DNA from: Acidobacteriota bacterium
GTDB taxonomy: Bacteria; Acidobacteriota; Thermoanaerobaculia; Multivoradales; Multivoraceae
NCBI GenBank assembly: GCA_029263415.1
Contig: JAJCXN010000019.1
Location: forward strand, 1 to 64,000
Reading direction: 5' to 3'
DNA: 64,000 nucleotides
How positions within the stretch are numbered: the stretch's first letter is position 1; every line of letters begins with the position of its first letter. The position numbers and the translations under genes are program-made. Shown piece by piece: positions 61,064 to 64,000 of this stretch. A model generated the notes under the pieces. The model did not search any database, had not been told where the DNA came from, and worked only from the letters and a program-made list of their open reading frames with translations.

Positions 61064-61082
61064 AATGACTGACTTAGTCATT
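61064..61082. promoter_or_regulatory. Candidate TetR operator
   Basis: AATGACT and AGTCATT arms around GACTT, 25 bp before the methyltransferase start. The position fits repression of the three-gene unit by its own TetR protein. Confidence 0.6.
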
Positions 61083-61106
61083 TATCTATCACAAAGGAGC
61101 TAACCA

Positions 61107-61757
61107 GTGGCACTACCCGCATTTCTCTCGAGCCGCATCGCCACTCAGGCGGCGCGACCAACAGGTCTATTCGGTGGCGTCTTGGGCCGAATCATGTTCT
61201 TCGAAACGGCACGCACGAATCGCGAAGCCGTCGATCTCCTGGCCCCGGAAGACGGCGACGCCATTCTGGAGGTGGGCTACGGTCACGGAAGGACTCTGCG
61301 GGAGATCGCACGTCGCGCTTCGGTTCGTCTTGCAGGGGTGGATCGCTCGGAGGCGATGCGCCGACAGGCTGCAGCTAGGAATCGGACTCTGGTTCGCTCG
61401 GGACGGCTCGACCTCCGCCAAGGGGACGTCGCCTCTCTGCCGTTCGCGAACGACTCCTTCGACCGTGCGCTGTGCGTCCATACGTTGTACTTCTGGCCAG
61501 ACCTAGAAGCTCCACTCTCGGAACTCGCTCGGGTCCTCGTTCCCGAAGGAGTGCTGGTCCTCGGATATCGAGACAAGCGCGACATCCAGTCGTTTGATCG
61601 CTATCCCCCGCCGACCTACCTGTTCCGATCCAGCGAGGAGATCGAAGCCGGACTGTCCTCCACAGGATTCGGCAAGCTCTCGACCACGCGTTCACCGGGC
61701 CCGATGCCCACGTGCTCCACGGTCGCGACCCGTCTGGGGACTCAGGATGGCGCGTAA
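61107..61757 (+). CDS. SAM-dependent class I methyltransferase
   Basis: 216 residues from GTG 61107, 7 bases after AAAGGAG. Motif I is AILEVGYGHGRTLREIA; then LAGVDRSEAMRRQAAARN, LDLRQGDVASLPFANDSFD and RALCVHTLYFWPDL, a UbiE/Methyltransf_11 pattern. An N-terminal helix (IMFFETARTNREAVDLL) precedes it. Small molecule or lipid methyltransferase; substrate unknown. First gene of a three-gene unit with overlaps of 11 and 4 bp. Confidence 0.88.
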   Translation: MALPAFLSSRIATQAARPTGLFGGVLGRIMFFETARTNREAVDLLAPEDGDAILEVGYGHGRTLREIARRASVRLAGVDRSEAMRRQAAARNRTLVRSGRLDLRQGDVASLPFANDSFDRALCVHTLYFWPDLEAPLSELARVLVPEGVLVLGYRDKRDIQSFDRYPPPTYLFRSSEEIEAGLSSTGFGKLSTTRSPGPMPTCSTVATRLGTQDGA

Positions 61758-62469
61758 AAAGGACCCCGACTTCCTGAATCGGCTGGTGGACGCAGGCATC
61801 AGAGTTTTTTCACGCAAGGGGATGAATCAGGCCCGCATGTCAGAAGTCGCCCGTGAACTCGGTGTCTCCCAGGGCACGCTGTACAACTACGTCGCAAGCA
61901 AGGAGGCGCTCTTCTATCTCTTGGTGCTGTCTCGACCCGGCGACGGACCTCTGGAATTGCCCCACGAGCTACCGATCAAAGCGCCGGCCCAGCACGTGCT
62001 CGAAGCGCGACTCAGGGAACGCGTCAACAACGACTTCGCCCTTCCGGTTCTCGCTGAGGCGCTCGACAGAGCCGAGGCGATGGATCCAGAACACGAACTG
62101 GAAGAGATCGTCCTCGAACTCTGGGCGGCCACTGCACGGACCCGCGGACCGGCTACGGCCTTGGAAAGGAGCGCCATCGACCGCCCCGATCTGTTCGGCC
62201 ACTTCCTCGAGTTCCGGCGCGAGCTCTTTGGTCGATACGAGCGCTATCTCACCTCGCGCGACCAGAGTGGCCAACTCACGCCTCTGCACAGTCATCGGGT
62301 CGCCGCGCGCTTCCTGGTCGAGACCGTGACCTTCTTCGCACGCCATCGCTACCTCGACCCGGACCGCAGCCTGCTTCCCGACGACGAAACCGTGGAGACC
62401 GCGGCGGTGGACCTCGTCCTCCACGGCTTGATCGGTCCGGGGCGCCGCCGTCAAGGAGGCACCTCGTGA
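61747..62469 (+). CDS. TetR-family transcriptional regulator
   Basis: 240 residues from ATG 61747, which overlaps the end of the methyltransferase gene. The HTH is at about 10-55 (RLVDAGIRVFSRKGMNQARM, EVARELGVSQGTLYNYVASKEALF). The ligand-binding domain is helical, ending with VETAAVDLVLHGLIGPG. It probably represses its own operon through the palindrome at 61064. An inducer cannot be guessed. Confidence 0.92.
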   Translation: MARKKDPDFLNRLVDAGIRVFSRKGMNQARMSEVARELGVSQGTLYNYVASKEALFYLLVLSRPGDGPLELPHELPIKAPAQHVLEARLRERVNNDFALPVLAEALDRAEAMDPEHELEEIVLELWAATARTRGPATALERSAIDRPDLFGHFLEFRRELFGRYERYLTSRDQSGQLTPLHSHRVAARFLVETVTFFARHRYLDPDRSLLPDDETVETAAVDLVLHGLIGPGRRRQGGTS

Positions 62470-63476
62470 GCCAATCGAACCTAGCGCTGCTGACACTTGT
62501 CGTCATGCTGGCCGCGACTCTCGTGGCAGCAAGCCGCCCGAGTGCGAATCGTCCAAACCACTGCAGCGACCTGCCGTCTCGTCAGGCCCCGCGCCCGTCG
62601 ATGGAGACGGTGGACGAAGCAACCGAGAGCCTGGTGCGTGAGATCGAGTCGAACGAAACCAATCGTCGTTTCACGACGCTGGTCGAATCTCACGCTGCAG
62701 CTCTACGTGCCGGTGCGGCCGAGAAGGGCTCGGATTACTTGGTGCTCGTGGTTCCGGGCTTCCTCTATCGGAGCCTCCCGGCCAACGGTGCCGATCTGGC
62801 CGCCCCGCGAAGACTGTTCTCCAACCTGGGAATCGACGTGCGCCTGCTCGAAGTCGGGGAGTCCGCACCCGTAGAGCAAAACGCTCAACGAGTCGCGAGT
62901 TCACTTCGCGCGCTAGCTCGCGACGGACGGAGAGTCATCCTCGTGAGTGCGAGCAAGGGAGGAGCGGAGACCCTCGAGGCTCTTGCGGAGATGGGTCGGA
63001 GCTCGACCGAGACAGTCGCAGCATGGATCAACATCGTTGGCACTCTGAACGGCACTCTGCTCGCCGACCGCGCAATGTGCGGAATGGATCGTCTCCTCAC
63101 AAAGGCCGCCCATACGGTCTGTCGCTGGGATCTGGGCGGCGTCCTCAGCCTATCTCCGGCAGTTCGGCAGCCGAGACGCTGGTTCGAAGACCTCCCAGAG
63201 GACCTGCTCGTCATCAACGTCATCGCGGCACCGAAGAGCACCGAGGTCTCCAAGCGAGCACGGGAGGGCTATCGAGCCCTCGCGCCGTTGGGGCCGAACG
63301 ACGGGCTGACCCTCCTCGAAGACGCCATGGTCCCGGGTCGGGTCACGGTGACGCGCCGAGGCACCGACCACTTCTTCGGTGGGACGGCGATCGACGAACT
63401 CGCATACGGTCTGCTTCGTGCCGTCGAGGAGCAACTCGCGATTCCACCTCCGCAGAAGCGCGGGCCGTCGAGCTGA
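62466..63476 (+). CDS. Secreted alpha/beta hydrolase-like protein
   Basis: 336 residues from GTG 62466, overlapping the TetR stop as GTGA. Hydrophobic N-terminus (LALLTLVVMLAATLVAAS) is a signal peptide or anchor. The fold is recognised by YLVLVVPGFLYRS (oxyanion segment), VILVSASKGGAETLEAL (nucleophile elbow S-A-S-K-G instead of G-x-S-x-G), and GTDHFFGGTA (catalytic His candidate). Hydrolase or esterase acting outside the cytoplasm. Together with methyltransferase and TetR it suggests a response to a lipophilic compound (inference). Confidence 0.75.
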   Translation: MSQSNLALLTLVVMLAATLVAASRPSANRPNHCSDLPSRQAPRPSMETVDEATESLVREIESNETNRRFTTLVESHAAALRAGAAEKGSDYLVLVVPGFLYRSLPANGADLAAPRRLFSNLGIDVRLLEVGESAPVEQNAQRVASSLRALARDGRRVILVSASKGGAETLEALAEMGRSSTETVAAWINIVGTLNGTLLADRAMCGMDRLLTKAAHTVCRWDLGGVLSLSPAVRQPRRWFEDLPEDLLVINVIAAPKSTEVSKRAREGYRALAPLGPNDGLTLLEDAMVPGRVTVTRRGTDHFFGGTAIDELAYGLLRAVEEQLAIPPPQKRGPSS

Positions 63477-63556
63477 TCCGGGCTAGTCTCTCGTAGCATC
63501 GTGCTATCCTCTGCCAGACCAGACCAGACCTGGACTGTTACTTTCTCGGAGATCTC
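63477..63556. other. Spacer upstream of antitoxin gene
   Basis: Short region with CCAGACCAGACCAGACC (direct repeat of CCAGA) and a ribosome site GGAG 8 bases before the ATG. A TA operator may be here. Confidence 0.4.
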
Positions 63557-63793
63557 ATGCACATCACCAATATCAGCGAAGCAAAGACCCAGCTCTCCGC
63601 GATTATCGAGCGGGTCAGCCGAGGCGAGGAGGTCATCCTTGGTAAGGCGGGAAGGCCGGTCGCAAAGATTGTTCGTTTTGAACACCCTTCTGAACCTCGT
63701 ACGCCGGGTGCGCTCAAGGGCAGAATCAAGATCGCTGATGACTTTGACGAACTCCCGAAGGACCTGGAGATTGCTTTTGGGTTGCGCGATTGA
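63557..63793 (+). CDS. Phd/YefM-type antitoxin (VapB-like)
   Basis: 78 residues. MHITNISEAKTQLSAIIERV is the Phd fold with KTQLSxLIxxV, then GEEVILGKAGRPVAKIV. Its C-terminal part (LKGRIKIADDFDELPKDLEIAFG) is the usual toxin-binding tail of PIN-linked antitoxins. It overlaps the next frame as TTGA. Confidence 0.93.
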   Translation: MHITNISEAKTQLSAIIERVSRGEEVILGKAGRPVAKIVRFEHPSEPRTPGALKGRIKIADDFDELPKDLEIAFGLRD

Positions 63794-64000
63794 ACTTGCT
63801 TCTGGATACCCACGTGCTGCTTTGGTGGCTCAATGGCGATCGAGCATTGCGCACAGAGGCACGCAACGCGATCGCCGATCCCAAGAACACAGTGTTCTTG
63901 AGTGCGATCGTAGTTTGGGAGATCAGGATCAAGGAGGCCCTTGGGAAACTCTCGATTCCGGGTGATTTCCGAGAGGCGCTGGCGGCGGAGTCGTTCTCGC
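63790..64000 (+). CDS. PIN-domain toxin (VapC type), cut by window end
   Basis: 70 codons are visible from TTG 63790: the N-terminus LNLLLDTHVLLWWLNGD with catalytic Asp in LLLDTHVLLW, and VWEIRIKEALGKL with the second acidic residue Glu. VapC ribonucleases of this type (with Phd-type antitoxins) cleave RNA. The remaining acidic residues lie beyond the window, so integrity is unknown. The start overlaps the antitoxin stop. Confidence 0.88.
   Translation, partial: MNLLLDTHVLLWWLNGDRALRTEARNAIADPKNTVFLSAIVVWEIRIKEALGKLSIPGDFREALAAESFS

Overview
The window is GC-rich bacterial chromosome, gene-dense and almost free of RNA genes (one tRNA). Two PadR regulators each sit directly before a large FtsX/MacB-type permease of the ADOP family. 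With exosortase H, many Cys- or signal-peptide-bearing secreted proteins, and frequent GTG/TTG starts, this fits best with Acidobacteriota (perhaps Thermoanaerobaculia-like). That assignment is inference from gene content; there is no rRNA to test it.

Layout. 1-0.6 kb: left part of an IS3-type element. 0.8-2.8 kb: ECF sigma factor, anti-sigma factor and a secreted protein, closed by a clear terminator. 3.0-6.0 kb: membrane acyltransferase and an alkaline-phosphatase-superfamily lipoprotein. 6.0-6.6 kb: IS wreckage (IS21-type ends, an istB remnant, a 74-bp copy of the IS3 end) joined to the 5' remnant of a second sulfotransferase. 6.7-15.1 kb: surface-glycan locus, with a leftward operon (methyltransferase, three glycosyltransferases, sulfotransferase) divergent from an ABC exporter pair (Wzm/Wzt-like). 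15.4-22.6 kb: alpha/beta hydrolase, a MoxR ATPase, a heme c/PQQ-type dehydrogenase and a MoxR-VWA fusion, with an array of covarying hairpin repeats between the divergent genes. 22.9-30.4 kb: LysR regulator and both glutamate synthase subunits. 30.5-34.8 kb: M23 peptidase and the pyrR-pyrB-pyrC operon. 35.1-36.3 kb: exosortase H and its partner. 36.3-41.3 kb: a repeat-rich intergenic region with DnaA-box-like sites, then an unusually long SMC. 41.6-45.0 and 57.7-60.7 kb: the two PadR-ADOP pairs. 45.3-57.5 kb: amidohydrolase, beta-propeller protein, a decayed toxin neighbourhood (frameshifted RelE/ParE-like toxin with antitoxin, broken Fic gene), a metalloprotease, a TPR protein and a SpoIIE-type phosphatase. 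60.9-64 kb: tRNA-Thr, a methyltransferase-TetR-hydrolase operon, and a Phd-type antitoxin with a PIN toxin cut by the window end.

Window-wide themes. (1) Short tandem repeats (7-26 bp units) occur in many intergenic regions and also in frame inside conserved enzymes (GltB, GltD, MoxR-VWA, an ADOP permease); SMC carries non-repetitive disordered inserts. (2) Operons are tightly coupled by overlaps such as GTGA and TTGA. (3) Several mobile or toxin genes are visibly decaying. The most interesting candidates for new biology are the MoxR/PQQ-dehydrogenase/MoxR-VWA neighbourhood with its hairpin array, the SMC hinge insertion, and the sharp codon and GC-skew switch inside the second ADOP gene.
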